A DNA stretch of 64,000 bases, taken from positions 23,261 through 87,260 of the forward strand of contig CALDYY010000005.1 in the NCBI GenBank assembly GCA_937944245.1, in the 5' to 3' direction. Source of the DNA: an uncultured Saprospiraceae bacterium. GTDB lineage: Bacteria; Bacteroidota; Bacteroidia; Chitinophagales; Saprospiraceae. Below are positions 54,234 through 62,483 of this stretch, in pieces; the stretch's first letter is position 1; each line of letters starts with the position of its first letter. The position numbers and the translations under genes were made by a program. The notes below the pieces were generated by a model. The model was not told where the DNA came from and searched no databases. It saw nothing but the letters and a program-made list of their open reading frames with translations.

Positions 54234-55673
54234 TTATTCTACTTTTGTTATCTTCATCATGTTAGTACGGTGTCGTCGCTCCAGTGGCATGCTTCCCGTA
54301 TTGATCACTATGTCACCTTTGGCTACTTTCCCTTTTTCTTTTAGAATAGCGATTGTTTCATCTATGGTTTCATCCGTTGTGGTGAATTTGTCATAGTAGA
54401 AGCAACGAACTCCCCAAACTAAATTCAAGGTTTTGAGCATATGATGAGAATCAGAAAAAACATAAATATTCGCCATAGGTCGGAAGCTAGAAACTTTGAA
54501 AGCAGTATAACCAGAACTTGTCATACCAATAATGGCTTTGGCATCCATTTCAGCAGCAGCTTGTGCAGCTGTAAAGCAGACCACATCAGAGAAGTAAGTT
54601 CTTGATTTTTTAGCAGGTGTAGGCAATTTGTCTTTGATAGAGTAGCCTTTTTCAGCTTCTTCAATAATTCTGTTCATTTCTTCAACCACCTTAATAGGAT
54701 GCTTACCTACGGAGGTTTCGCCACTCAACATCACTGCGTCAGTACCATCTAGTACAGCGTTGGCTACGTCTGTAACTTCCGCTCTTGTTGGTGTTGGACT
54801 ATTAATCATACTATCCAACATTTGCGTCGCTACAATAACTGGTCGAGCGCGCTGAATACATTTTTTGACAATCATTTTTTGAATACCAGGTAACTTATGA
54901 ATAGGCATTTCGATACCTAAATCACCACGCGCCACCATAATAGCATTGGAGTTTTTGATAATATCATCAATGTTTTCAATGGCTTCTGGTTTTTCAATTT
55001 TAGCCAGCACTTTAGCAGGATGATTGGCTGCTGCAATTCTTCTAGTCAAATCAGTCATATCCTCACCTTTACGCACAAAGGAAAGTGCGATCCAGTTAAC
55101 GGGTTGAGTCAGAATGTACTCTAAATCAACAATATCCTTTTTTGTCAGTGAAGGTAAGGATACGTTTGTATTTGGCAAATTCACTCCTTTATTCGATGAA
55201 AGAATGCCACCAAATATGACTTTGAGTTTTACGGTATCCTTTTTGTTGGTTTCAACTACTTCAAGTACAATTTTCCCGTCATCCACTAGCACTGTTTCAC
55301 CTGGGTTCACGTCCATAGGGAACGCCGTGTAACTCATATATATTTTTTCTTTCGTCCCAACGCATTTTTCATTTACAAAAGTGAGTATATCACCTTCTTT
55401 TATTTCGATACCATTATTCTCAATTTGTCCTACTCTTAATTTAGGTCCCTGCAAATCCGCAAGAATGCCAATGTGTGTGCCGTAAGTTTTATTGATAGCA
55501 ACAATATTGTCAATCACCTTTTTGTGATCTTCGTGAGTGCCATGAGAAAAGTTCAGGCGGAAGATGTCCACGCCCGCTTTTATTAGCTCTAACAACATCT
55601 CGTAGGAGGAGCAAGCTGGTCCAACGGTGGCTACAATTTTTGTGCGCTGATGATTTACAATTTTCAGATTCAT
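54234..55673 (-). CDS. pyk: Pyruvate kinase
   Basis: 479 residues. The active-site landmarks are RTKIVATVGPACSSYEMLL, FRLNFSHGTHEDH, ADLQGPKLRVG, DDGKIVLEVVE, LPSLTKKDIVDLEYI, AKIEKPEAIENID with the catalytic Lys, VARGDLGIEMP, CIQRARPVIVATQMLDSMI and ADVTNAV-like VTDVANAVLDGTDAVMLSGE. It converts PEP and ADP to pyruvate and ATP. The C-terminal regulatory domain is present (AKAIIGMTSSGYTAFKVSSF). It is a single-gene unit on the minus strand, convergent with the DUF2141 gene. Confidence 0.97.
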   Translation of the reverse strand: MNLKIVNHQRTKIVATVGPACSSYEMLLELIKAGVDIFRLNFSHGTHEDHKKVIDNIVAINKTYGTHIGILADLQGPKLRVGQIENNGIEIKEGDILTFVNEKCVGTKEKIYMSYTAFPMDVNPGETVLVDDGKIVLEVVETNKKDTVKLKVIFGGILSSNKGVNLPNTNVSLPSLTKKDIVDLEYILTQPVNWIALSFVRKGEDMTDLTRRIAAANHPAKVLAKIEKPEAIENIDDIIKNSNAIMVARGDLGIEMPIHKLPGIQKMIVKKCIQRARPVIVATQMLDSMINSPTPTRAEVTDVANAVLDGTDAVMLSGETSVGKHPIKVVEEMNRIIEEAEKGYSIKDKLPTPAKKSRTYFSDVVCFTAAQAAAEMDAKAIIGMTSSGYTAFKVSSFRPMANIYVFSDSHHMLKTLNLVWGVRCFYYDKFTTTDETIDETIAILKEKGKVAKGDIVINTGSMPLERRHRTNMMKITKVE

Positions 55674-55860
55674 AGTTATTTTTGTTTGAAGCAGGAAAAG
55701 TAAAAAAAAACACTGGTTATTATTGCGTATTCACTTTAACTTACTGTTAAGTGCAAAAAAAACTTTTCTTTTAAGATAGAAAAAAGGAAAGTTAATGCGA
55801 CTTTAATGCTCATTTGCCGTTTACAGTAAGAACAACAAAAATCAAAAAAAATGACAATTC

Positions 55861-56607
55861 ATGCAAAATATTATCCTAAAAACTGCCCAAAATGTAGCTA
55901 TTGAATATGAATTGGCTTCTTTGCGAGAGCGCATTACTGCCTTTATGATTGACTTACTTGTTGTTTTGTTAGGATATGTACTATTAGTTATACTCATCGC
56001 TAATGCAGTTTCCAATCAACAAAGCATCAATAATATGGCTATTTATGTAGTATATTCCGTTTTGCCTATTGCCTGTTTTTTATTGTATCAACTGATTTCA
56101 GAAATTGCGCTAGACGGTCAATCATGGGGCAAAAGAGCCACTCATATTAAAGTCATCCGACTGGACGGTGAAGAAGTTAGCCTTAGCGACTATTTGATAA
56201 GAGCCGTTTTTTACCTTATTGATGTTTTTTTTTCTCTAGGTACACTAGGAGTGTTGTCCATCAGCGCATCTTCTAAAAATCAACGCTTAGGCGATTTAGC
56301 AGCTAATACTACAGTCATTCGCTTGCGCAGCAACATCCACTTCGAGTTGGAGGACATTTTAAAAATAGAATCTATGGACAATTACAAAGTTACCTATCCT
56401 CAAGTAAAACAGTTGACCGAACAAGATATGTTACTCATAAAAAGTGCCTTGAATCGTTATCAACGATTTAAGAATGTTGCACATGAAGAAGCAATGGCGA
56501 CGTTGACAGAGCGTTTACAGCAGTTACTTCATATTCCCGAAATACCGAATAAAAAGGTAGAATTTTTAACTACATTACTTCGAGACTATATTGTGTTAAC
56601 AAGATAG
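55861..56607 (+). CDS. RDD family membrane protein
   Basis: 248 residues. The RDD signature is seen as ASLRERITAFMIDLLVVLLG, with Arg and two Asp in the first helix region. A second membrane segment lies at VVYSVLPIACFLLYQLIS and a third at AVFYLIDVFFSLGTLGVLS, followed by KNQRLGDLAANTTVIR. The last 90 residues are cytoplasmic and helical (YPQVKQLTEQDMLLIKSALN). RDD proteins are small integral proteins that often act in envelope assembly or ion transport; the exact function is unknown. It is transcribed away from the pyruvate kinase gene. Confidence 0.87.
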   Translation: MQNIILKTAQNVAIEYELASLRERITAFMIDLLVVLLGYVLLVILIANAVSNQQSINNMAIYVVYSVLPIACFLLYQLISEIALDGQSWGKRATHIKVIRLDGEEVSLSDYLIRAVFYLIDVFFSLGTLGVLSISASSKNQRLGDLAANTTVIRLRSNIHFELEDILKIESMDNYKVTYPQVKQLTEQDMLLIKSALNRYQRFKNVAHEEAMATLTERLQQLLHIPEIPNKKVEFLTTLLRDYIVLTR

Positions 56608-56719
56608 CTTCATTTATACGTGTCTTTTTGTTGTTTACTCATATAAGTAGTGCAAACACACATTACCGCTGAATACAAACTAAAAACCAGTAATTTTGCT
56701 TTTACATAAAAAGTGCTAG

Positions 56720-57835
56720 ATGAAAAAGAAAATTGCCTTGATGCCAGGAGATGGTATAGGACCAACTCTGATTAATCAAACGACTAAAGTGCTTGAAGCT
56801 GTGGCAGAAGCTTTTGAGCATCGCTTTGACCTTTGCTACTGTGATATTGGAGCGAGTGCGATACAAAAATATGGCAATCCACTTCCTGAAACCACATTAG
56901 AAACTTGTAAAAATTCAGATGCAGCTATTATTGGTGCTGTGGGGCATCCCGATTATGACAATGCTTGGTCTGTACAGCGCAATACTCCTGATGAGGGGCT
57001 ATTAAAACTCCGAAAATCACTAGACTTATACCTCAATATCCGTCCGGTCATTACTTTTCCTTTGCTGCTACAACTCTCACCATTGAGAGAAAAACACGTC
57101 GAAGGAGTAGATTTTGTGATTTACAGAGAACTATCCAGTGGCGTTTATTATGGTGAAAAAGGAAGGACTTCAGCAAGAACAGCAGCTTTCGACCAATGCT
57201 ACTACTCTAAAGAAGAAATCACTAGAGTGTCCAAACGAGCGTTTGAAACTGCCAAAAACCGCAAAAAGAAAAAGCTAACCCTAGTGGACAAGGCAAATGT
57301 AATGGAAACTTCTCGTTTGTGGCGAGAAGTGGTATATGATTTAGCTATCGAATACCCAGAGGTAGAGCTTAACACCAAATTTATAGACCATGCTGTGGCA
57401 GATATTATCCTTAATCCAAAAGAGTATGATGTTATTCTTGCGCCCAATCTATTTGGAGATATACTTTCTGATGCTGCTGGTGTGATTACGGGGACAGTGC
57501 GGTTGATTCCTTCGGGTTCATTTGGCGATAAATACGCTCTTTTTGAACCCATATACAGTGCTTACCCTGAAAAAATGGATAGGGCAGACGCTAACCCTAT
57601 CGCTAATATTTTATCCATTTCTATGATGTTCGATTATTTTAATATGCGACTTGAAGCAAAGACTGTGCGCAATGCAGTTACAAGAGTGCTGCGAAAAGGT
57701 TATGGTACACCAGACCTTAATCTTGAGCATAAAGTATCCGCTGCCGAATTTGGCGACTCCATTGCTAATTATATCTTAGAAAATGGAAATATGGGATTCA
57801 ATCATTTTGATGAAGGCATGTCCACTATTATTTGA
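56720..57835 (+). CDS. leuB: 3-isopropylmalate dehydrogenase, divergent C-terminal NAD region
   Basis: 371 residues. Catalytic parts are intact: IALMPGDGIGPTLIN, substrate-specific helix EGLLKLRKSLDLYLNIRP (Glu, Leu and Arg positions as in LeuB), YRELSSGVYYGEKGR with catalytic Tyr, VDKANVMETSRLW with Lys, and the Mg ligands in FGDILSDAAGVI. The NAD-binding segment is unusual: EPIYSAYPEKMDRADANPIA where LeuB normally has EPIHGSAPD-like sequence, and IPSGSFGDKYALF where LPSASLGE-like is expected. It should oxidatively decarboxylate 3-isopropylmalate, but cofactor affinity may differ. No other leu genes are in the window. Confidence 0.85.
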   Translation: MKKKIALMPGDGIGPTLINQTTKVLEAVAEAFEHRFDLCYCDIGASAIQKYGNPLPETTLETCKNSDAAIIGAVGHPDYDNAWSVQRNTPDEGLLKLRKSLDLYLNIRPVITFPLLLQLSPLREKHVEGVDFVIYRELSSGVYYGEKGRTSARTAAFDQCYYSKEEITRVSKRAFETAKNRKKKKLTLVDKANVMETSRLWREVVYDLAIEYPEVELNTKFIDHAVADIILNPKEYDVILAPNLFGDILSDAAGVITGTVRLIPSGSFGDKYALFEPIYSAYPEKMDRADANPIANILSISMMFDYFNMRLEAKTVRNAVTRVLRKGYGTPDLNLEHKVSAAEFGDSIANYILENGNMGFNHFDEGMSTII

Positions 57836-57936
57836 TGAATGTACTTAATAATAGGGGGTATCTTGATTGAGGTGGAATTGAAGTTAATAGCTGAAATTAA
57901 ATAATATTTTTATTGCTTTCCTTGTAAAAATATAAT

Positions 57937-57944
57937 TATATTTG
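57937..57944 (+). promoter_or_regulatory. Candidate -7 element of the DUF1501 gene
   Basis: TATATTTG matches TAnnTTTG exactly. ATTG at 57912-57915 could be the -33 element (21-base spacer). It overlaps the TTG at 57942, so the gene probably starts at the ATG at 57972 instead. Confidence 0.45.
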
Positions 57945-57971
57945 GGATTACTCAATTCATTCGATAGATAT

Positions 57972-59459
57972 ATGAACAATAATAGTATTGCGAAGGAAGC
58001 CCAACTAGCAGAACTTACTTTAACTACACGAAGGCTTTTTTTAAGAAATTGTACTTTGGGTTTAGGAGGTATTGCGCTTGGTGGGTTACTTAGTAGTTGC
58101 AACGGGAATCAGGTAACTGCAAACCTCTTTGACCCCATGAATCCGCTTGCACCAAAAGTACCTCATTTTGCAGCCAAGGCAAAATCTGTCATTTACATTC
58201 ACCTAGCTGGTGCACCCTCGCAGTTGGAACTTTTTGATTATAAACCAACCTTAGCCAAGCTAGATGGTCAAGATTGTCCCGATTCTTTGATAGAGGGGAA
58301 AAGATTTGCCTTCATCAGAGGCGTTCCAAAGTTGTTAGGACCAAGAGCTAAATTTAAACAATGGGGGGAATCTGGGGCTTGGGTATCCGACCATTTACCA
58401 CATTTTGCACCTTTAGCAGATGAAGTAAGTTTCTTAAAGGCAGTGCATACCGACCAGTTTAACCATGCACCAGCACAGTTGATGATGCATACGGGTAGCC
58501 CGCGATTGGGCAGACCTAGCATGGGGTCTTGGGTGACTTACGGTCTGGGTTCTGAAAACAGCGATTTGCCAGGCTTCGTTGTACTTACTTCGGGCGGTAA
58601 TAACCCTGATGCAGGCAAATCGGCTTGGGGAAGTGGTTTTTTGCCCTCTGTTTATCAAGGTGTACAATGTCGTACACAAGGCGAACCTGTGCTATTTCTC
58701 AACAATCCAGAAGGGGTGCGACAAGACCATCGCAAAGCCTCCATTGACGCCATTAATGAAGTAAATCGCCTATCGCACGAAGAATTTAAAGACCCTGAAA
58801 TCCTTTCTAGAATTTCGCAATATGAAATGGCATATCGAATGCAAATTTCTGTACCTGAAGTGTTAAATATCGAAAATGAGCCAGCTTATATTCACGAAAT
58901 GTATGGCACGCAAATTGGACAGTCTAGTTTAGCCAATAACTTGCTGTTGGCTAGGAAGTTAGTAGAACGCGGCGTGCGATTTGTACAACTCTACGATTGG
59001 GGATGGGACACACATGGCACCGGTAAATACGACGATTTAGACACCGCTTTTGTGACTAAGTGTCGAGCAATGGATAAACCTGTGGCAGCATTACTTATGG
59101 ATTTAAAGCAACGAGGTTTGCTAGAGGAAACGCTTGTGGTTTGGGGAGGGGAATTTGGACGAACGCCTATGCAAGAAAACAGAAATGGCGCAGATAATGG
59201 CTTTCAAGGACGCGACCATAGCCCTGATGCCTTCACGATGTGGATGGCTGGTGGCGGCATAAAACGCGGTGTTACCTATGGTGAAACGGATGAATTGGGT
59301 TACACGGGCGTTAATGGAAGAGTTTCCGCCTTCGATATTCAGGCAACCATATTACATCAATTAGGAATGAACCACGAAAAATTGACTTATACCTTCCAGG
59401 GAAGACAATTTAGGCTAACTGATGTAGAAGGAGAACTTATTCAAGCGATTGTAATTTAA
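57972..59459 (+). CDS. DUF1501 family protein, Tat-exported
   Basis: About 495 residues from ATG 57972. The N-terminus carries a twin-arginine motif (TTRRLFLRN) followed by LGLGGIALGGLLSSCNG, a Tat signal with a possible lipobox. DUF1501 follows: KSVIYIHLAGAPSQLELFDY, the His-rich VHTDQFNHAPAQLMMHTGSP, WDTHGTG, VVWGGEFGRTPMQ and GFQGRDHSPDAF. These residues mark an alkaline-phosphatase/sulfatase-like fold with metal-binding Asp/His. The substrate is unknown. DUF1501 proteins often pair with a DUF1800 or DUF1553 partner; none is next to this gene. It precedes tRNA-Asn on the same strand. Confidence 0.87.
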   Translation: MNNNSIAKEAQLAELTLTTRRLFLRNCTLGLGGIALGGLLSSCNGNQVTANLFDPMNPLAPKVPHFAAKAKSVIYIHLAGAPSQLELFDYKPTLAKLDGQDCPDSLIEGKRFAFIRGVPKLLGPRAKFKQWGESGAWVSDHLPHFAPLADEVSFLKAVHTDQFNHAPAQLMMHTGSPRLGRPSMGSWVTYGLGSENSDLPGFVVLTSGGNNPDAGKSAWGSGFLPSVYQGVQCRTQGEPVLFLNNPEGVRQDHRKASIDAINEVNRLSHEEFKDPEILSRISQYEMAYRMQISVPEVLNIENEPAYIHEMYGTQIGQSSLANNLLLARKLVERGVRFVQLYDWGWDTHGTGKYDDLDTAFVTKCRAMDKPVAALLMDLKQRGLLEETLVVWGGEFGRTPMQENRNGADNGFQGRDHSPDAFTMWMAGGGIKRGVTYGETDELGYTGVNGRVSAFDIQATILHQLGMNHEKLTYTFQGRQFRLTDVEGELIQAIVI

Positions 59460-59519
59460 AGGATTATGCAATTTGCTAATGCTTAAGTTTATTTTTTTTA
59501 TTGATTTTTTGAAAAAAAA

Positions 59520-59550
59520 TTTGAAAATATACTGGTCTATACTATATTTG
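59520..59550 (+). promoter_or_regulatory. Promoter of tRNA-Asn
   Basis: TTTG at 59520-59523 and TATATTTG at 59543-59550 match the Bacteroidota promoter consensus exactly, with a 19-base spacer. The tRNA begins 17 bases after the -7 element. Confidence 0.8.
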
Positions 59551-59566
59551 CAGTCCATTAAAGAAA

Positions 59567-59640
59567 GCTTCTTTAGCTCAGCTGGTTAGAGCGGCGGACT
59601 GTTAATCCGTAGGTCCTTGGTTCGAGCCCAAGAAGGAGCG
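59567..59640 (+). tRNA. tRNA-Asn (anticodon GTT)
   Basis: The 74-base sequence folds as a cloverleaf. The acceptor stem is GCTTCTT with AAGGAGC, including one G-U pair. The D-arm is GCTCAGCTGGTTAGAGC. The anticodon loop CTGTTAA is held by GCGGA and TCCGT, with a terminal G-U. The T-arm is CTTGG, loop TTCGAGC, CCAAG. The discriminator is G and CCA is not encoded. Confidence 0.95.
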
Positions 59641-59645
59641 CATAA

Positions 59646-59676
59646 GCAGAAGGTAAATTTACTTTCTGCTTTTTTT
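59646..59676 (+). terminator. Terminator of tRNA-Asn
   Basis: GCAGAAGGTAAA pairs with TTTACTTTCTGC (one G-U pair) and is followed by TTTTTTT. It begins 5 bases after the tRNA and ends just before the convergent hemolysin-III gene. Confidence 0.85.
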
Positions 59677-59682
59677 ATTGCT

Positions 59683-60330
59683 TTAATCCAGCAACATCAA
59701 TACCACTGCAACATAGTGCGTGATGCTACCCAATAGAACAAAAACATGCCAAATGGCGTGATGATAGGTCCACTTTTCCCACAAATAAAAAATAACGCCA
59801 ATCGTGTAAAACAACCCACCTATTGCTAATAATATGACGCAAGGAAGGGGCATACTCGCAAAGAAAGAGCGCGCAAAAAAAACGACTAACCAGCCCATGA
59901 GTAAATAAATACTTGTAGAAAAGAGTTGATACTTAAATCCAAATATAATTTTGAAAATAACACCGAGAAAAGTTAATCCCCAAACAAGGCAGAGTAATGT
60001 AATGCCCAAGGAATTAAAATAATAAGCTAAGATAAATGGGGTATAACTTCCAGCGATTAAAAAAAAAATGCCAATGTGGTCTAATATATTCATTACCCTC
60101 TTGATAACAGGATGCGTGACACTATGGTAAATAGTGGAAGTGCTGTAAACCATTAAAAAGCCGAAGCCATAAAGTCCAGTGCCAACCATGATGGATGGAT
60201 CGCCTTTTGTAGCTGCCATTGCCGTAATGATTGGTATGGCTACAATACCAAATAATAAGCCAAACCCATGAGAAATACTACTTGCTAATTCTTGATTGAA
60301 TCTAATATTCCTTTTCTTTTTTCTTTTCAT
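59683..60330 (-). CDS. Hemolysin III family (PAQR-like) membrane protein
   Basis: 215 residues from ATG 60330 (MKRKKKRNIRFNQELASSIS). The frame is open to 60417, but the earlier start would overlap the small gene upstream. Seven hydrophobic segments are visible. Family motifs are LASSISHGFGLLFGIVAI, YSTSTIYHSVTHPVIKRVMN, ILDHIGIFFLIAGSYTPFIL, and the last helix with WHVFVLLGSITHYVAV; conserved His and Asp in these fit a metal-binding hydrolase site. The family (YqfA, hemolysin III) has uncertain function despite its name. It follows the small membrane protein gene by 10 bases. Confidence 0.85.
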   Translation of the reverse strand: MKRKKKRNIRFNQELASSISHGFGLLFGIVAIPIITAMAATKGDPSIMVGTGLYGFGFLMVYSTSTIYHSVTHPVIKRVMNILDHIGIFFLIAGSYTPFILAYYFNSLGITLLCLVWGLTFLGVIFKIIFGFKYQLFSTSIYLLMGWLVVFFARSFFASMPLPCVILLAIGGLFYTIGVIFYLWEKWTYHHAIWHVFVLLGSITHYVAVVLMLLD

Positions 60331-60340
60331 CGCCAAATAA

Positions 60341-60580
60341 TTATCGTCTTTTCTTGCTATTTCCATCCTCGCGTAAGAGTAAGATAATACCCAAGACAGC
60401 AATGCAAAATGCAACAAGCGGTAAAAATATAGTAGTGGCTATTTGGGCTAGAAATTCTACTTTGTAAAGGTTAAAAACAACTGCTCTTAAAAAAAATACA
60501 GACGCTGCGAAAGAAATTATTGCGGTTACAATTAATACCGAAGTAGTAAAAATTACTAATAATCTTTTTGCTCTTGACAT
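60341..60580 (-). CDS. Small two-helix membrane protein
   Basis: 79 residues from ATG 60580. Two hydrophobic segments (LLVIFTTSVLIVTAIISFAA and FLAQIATTIFLPLVAFCIAV) are joined by a short loop. The basic N-terminus (MSRAKR) and tail (REDGNSKKRR) suggest both ends face the cytoplasm. I recognise no family. It stops 10 bases before the hemolysin-III family gene, so the two are probably translated from one transcript. Confidence 0.6.
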   Translation of the reverse strand: MSRAKRLLVIFTTSVLIVTAIISFAASVFFLRAVVFNLYKVEFLAQIATTIFLPLVAFCIAVLGIILLLREDGNSKKRR

Positions 60581-60703
60581 ATTAGTTTTTTCGCAAAAGT
60601 AGAAAAAACTATCATTGTTAACTCTCTAAATTATTACTCAACGTTTAGCTTTTGAACAATAATATCTGAATCATGTTCTAAAAATGATAGAAAATTGACC
60701 GTT

Positions 60704-61138
60704 ATGAAATGGTTTTTCATACTTTCCACTCTGATATATAGTTTTGCTAGCCTGCAAGTACAAATAAATGTGTTAGAAAAGCATCTTTGGAAAGAACGTG
60801 TGGTGCTTCTTTTTGCTGAGGAAGAAAATGCAACAACACAGGCTCAATTAAGTGCTTTTGAAAATGACGAGCAAGGAATGAAAGAGCGTAACCTAGTAGT
60901 TTATCAAATTTATGCAACCACAGGGATAAACCCTCAAAAAAATGTTTTGACTACTAAAGAAATAACTATGTTACGCAAGCACTATCAACCCAAATCAGAG
61001 GGGATTACCGTTGTTCTGATAGGTAAGGATGGCGGCGAAAAACTCCGAAAAAATAGCATTTTAGCCGTACAAGACCTTTTCGATACCATTGATGCTATGC
61101 CGATGCGCCAATCGGAAATGAAAAGGAAGAACAAATAA
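60704..61138 (+). CDS. DUF4174 family exported protein
   Basis: 144 residues from ATG 60704. Signal peptide at about 1-20 (MKWFFILSTLIYSFASLQVQ). The DUF4174 domain follows: LEKHLWKERVVLLFAEEEN, ERNLVVYQIYA, ITVVLIGKDGGEKLRKNSIL and the C-terminal LFDTIDAMPMRQSEMK, characteristic of the family. The fold resembles thioredoxin-like proteins, but no CxxC is seen, so redox activity is not expected. The function is unknown; the protein is probably periplasmic. It is convergent with the MFS transporter gene, with 17 bases between the stops. Confidence 0.88.
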   Translation: MKWFFILSTLIYSFASLQVQINVLEKHLWKERVVLLFAEEENATTQAQLSAFENDEQGMKERNLVVYQIYATTGINPQKNVLTTKEITMLRKHYQPKSEGITVVLIGKDGGEKLRKNSILAVQDLFDTIDAMPMRQSEMKRKNK

Positions 61139-61155
61139 AATACTACTTATTTCTA

Positions 61156-62376
61156 TTATGCTGTTGTCGTTTCCATTTTTCGCTCATAACGAATAGTGGC
61201 TTTTTCTCTAAACGCGATAGTAAAAATAAACAAAACAACACCTGCTAACACGGCTGGAAAGAGCCAAATATTCGTCCATTCTTTCACTTGAGCTACCGTA
61301 AAATAATCCACCACTCGACCAGATATGATAGAGCCAATATACATCCCTAAGCCATAAGTAACCAATGTAATCAGTCCTTGTGCACTGGCACGCACAGAAC
61401 TTGGTGCAGCTTTATCTACATAAATTTGTCCTGTAACGAAAAAGAAATCGTAGCATAAACCATGCAATAAAATGCCAATATAAAACATGAAAACCAATTC
61501 TTGATTGTTGCCATAGGCAAACATCAAATAGCGCGCTATCCAACACATCATACCAATCATAATCATCCATTTGATACCGAAGCGACGGAAGAAAAAAGGC
61601 ATCAAGAGTAAGAATACAATTTCTGTACCTTGCCCGCCAATTGCCATTTTAGTTGCGGTGTATTCCATGCCACTTTCGTTGAGGAATGGATTGGTGAAGT
61701 TATAATAAAAAGAAAGGGGTATAGAAATGAGTAACGAGCTAATGACCAATACAGCAAAAGAGCGGTCTTTCATTAATTTTAAAGCATCCAAGCCAAGTAT
61801 TTTTCCGATATTAATTGCCTCACCTTTGGCTTTGGGGGGGGTATTGGGTAGCGTGAAACTGTAAATACCTAACAGCAGTGAAATGCCAGCACCAATTTGT
61901 AATGGTAGGGCAGTAGGCTCTATTTTCATCAAACCAATAACAATGCCCGCGACAATCCAGCCAATAGTGCCTAATACTCGAATGGCTGGAAATTCTTTTT
62001 CGGGGCTGTCCATTTGAAAAAAGGCAATCGTATTAGCAATCGCTAGAGTCGGCATGTAACACATAGAATAAAGCAATAGCATCCAATAGACTTCCGAAGG
62101 ACTTTTCATGGTAGAGGTGAAGTAGAGCAAAACACCACCCATTAAGTGCATAAAACCCAGCACGCGCTGTGCAGGGAAAAAGCGATCTGCAAGAATGCCC
62201 ACAAAAAGTGGCGCAATAATAGCAGCTAGAGAAACCGTGCTGTAAATATCACCAATTTCTGTTCCTTTAAATCCAATATTTCCAAGATAAGTCCCTAGCG
62301 TAACATACCAAGTTCCCCAGACAAAAAATTGTAGGAACATCATCACAGAAAGTTGAATACGTGTATTGGTTTGCAT
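61156..62376 (-). CDS. MFS transporter, nucleoside:H+ symporter-like (Nuc_H_symport)
   Basis: 406 residues with about 12 hydrophobic segments. The N-terminus MFLQFFVWGTWYVTLGTYLG and the LADRFFPAQRVLGFMHLMGG cytoplasmic loop match the NupG-like branch used in Bacteroidota for nucleosides and sugars. A run of eight G (61834-61841; Cs on the coding strand) in the central loop encodes TPP in NTPPKAKGE. The frame is intact here. The gene is divergent from a Gfo/Idh/MocA oxidoreductase, an arrangement common for carbohydrate use. The substrate is inferred, not shown. Confidence 0.88.
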   Translation of the reverse strand: MQTNTRIQLSVMMFLQFFVWGTWYVTLGTYLGNIGFKGTEIGDIYSTVSLAAIIAPLFVGILADRFFPAQRVLGFMHLMGGVLLYFTSTMKSPSEVYWMLLLYSMCYMPTLAIANTIAFFQMDSPEKEFPAIRVLGTIGWIVAGIVIGLMKIEPTALPLQIGAGISLLLGIYSFTLPNTPPKAKGEAINIGKILGLDALKLMKDRSFAVLVISSLLISIPLSFYYNFTNPFLNESGMEYTATKMAIGGQGTEIVFLLLMPFFFRRFGIKWMIMIGMMCWIARYLMFAYGNNQELVFMFYIGILLHGLCYDFFFVTGQIYVDKAAPSSVRASAQGLITLVTYGLGMYIGSIISGRVVDYFTVAQVKEWTNIWLFPAVLAGVVLFIFTIAFREKATIRYERKMETTTA

Positions 62377-62483
62377 CCGTTGATATAATTTTTTTTATTT
62401 TTTATTGAATTTAGATAATTCGTTTGGATATTTGGCAAAATAATCAAAAATCAAGTCATTATTTCAAAAATAATCTAACGAAG

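Noticed and set aside
54156..54344. 62-residue frame between the DUF2141 and pyk genes
   Set aside because: It overlaps the inverted repeat and the 3' end of pyk on the opposite strand, and its sequence has no protein character.
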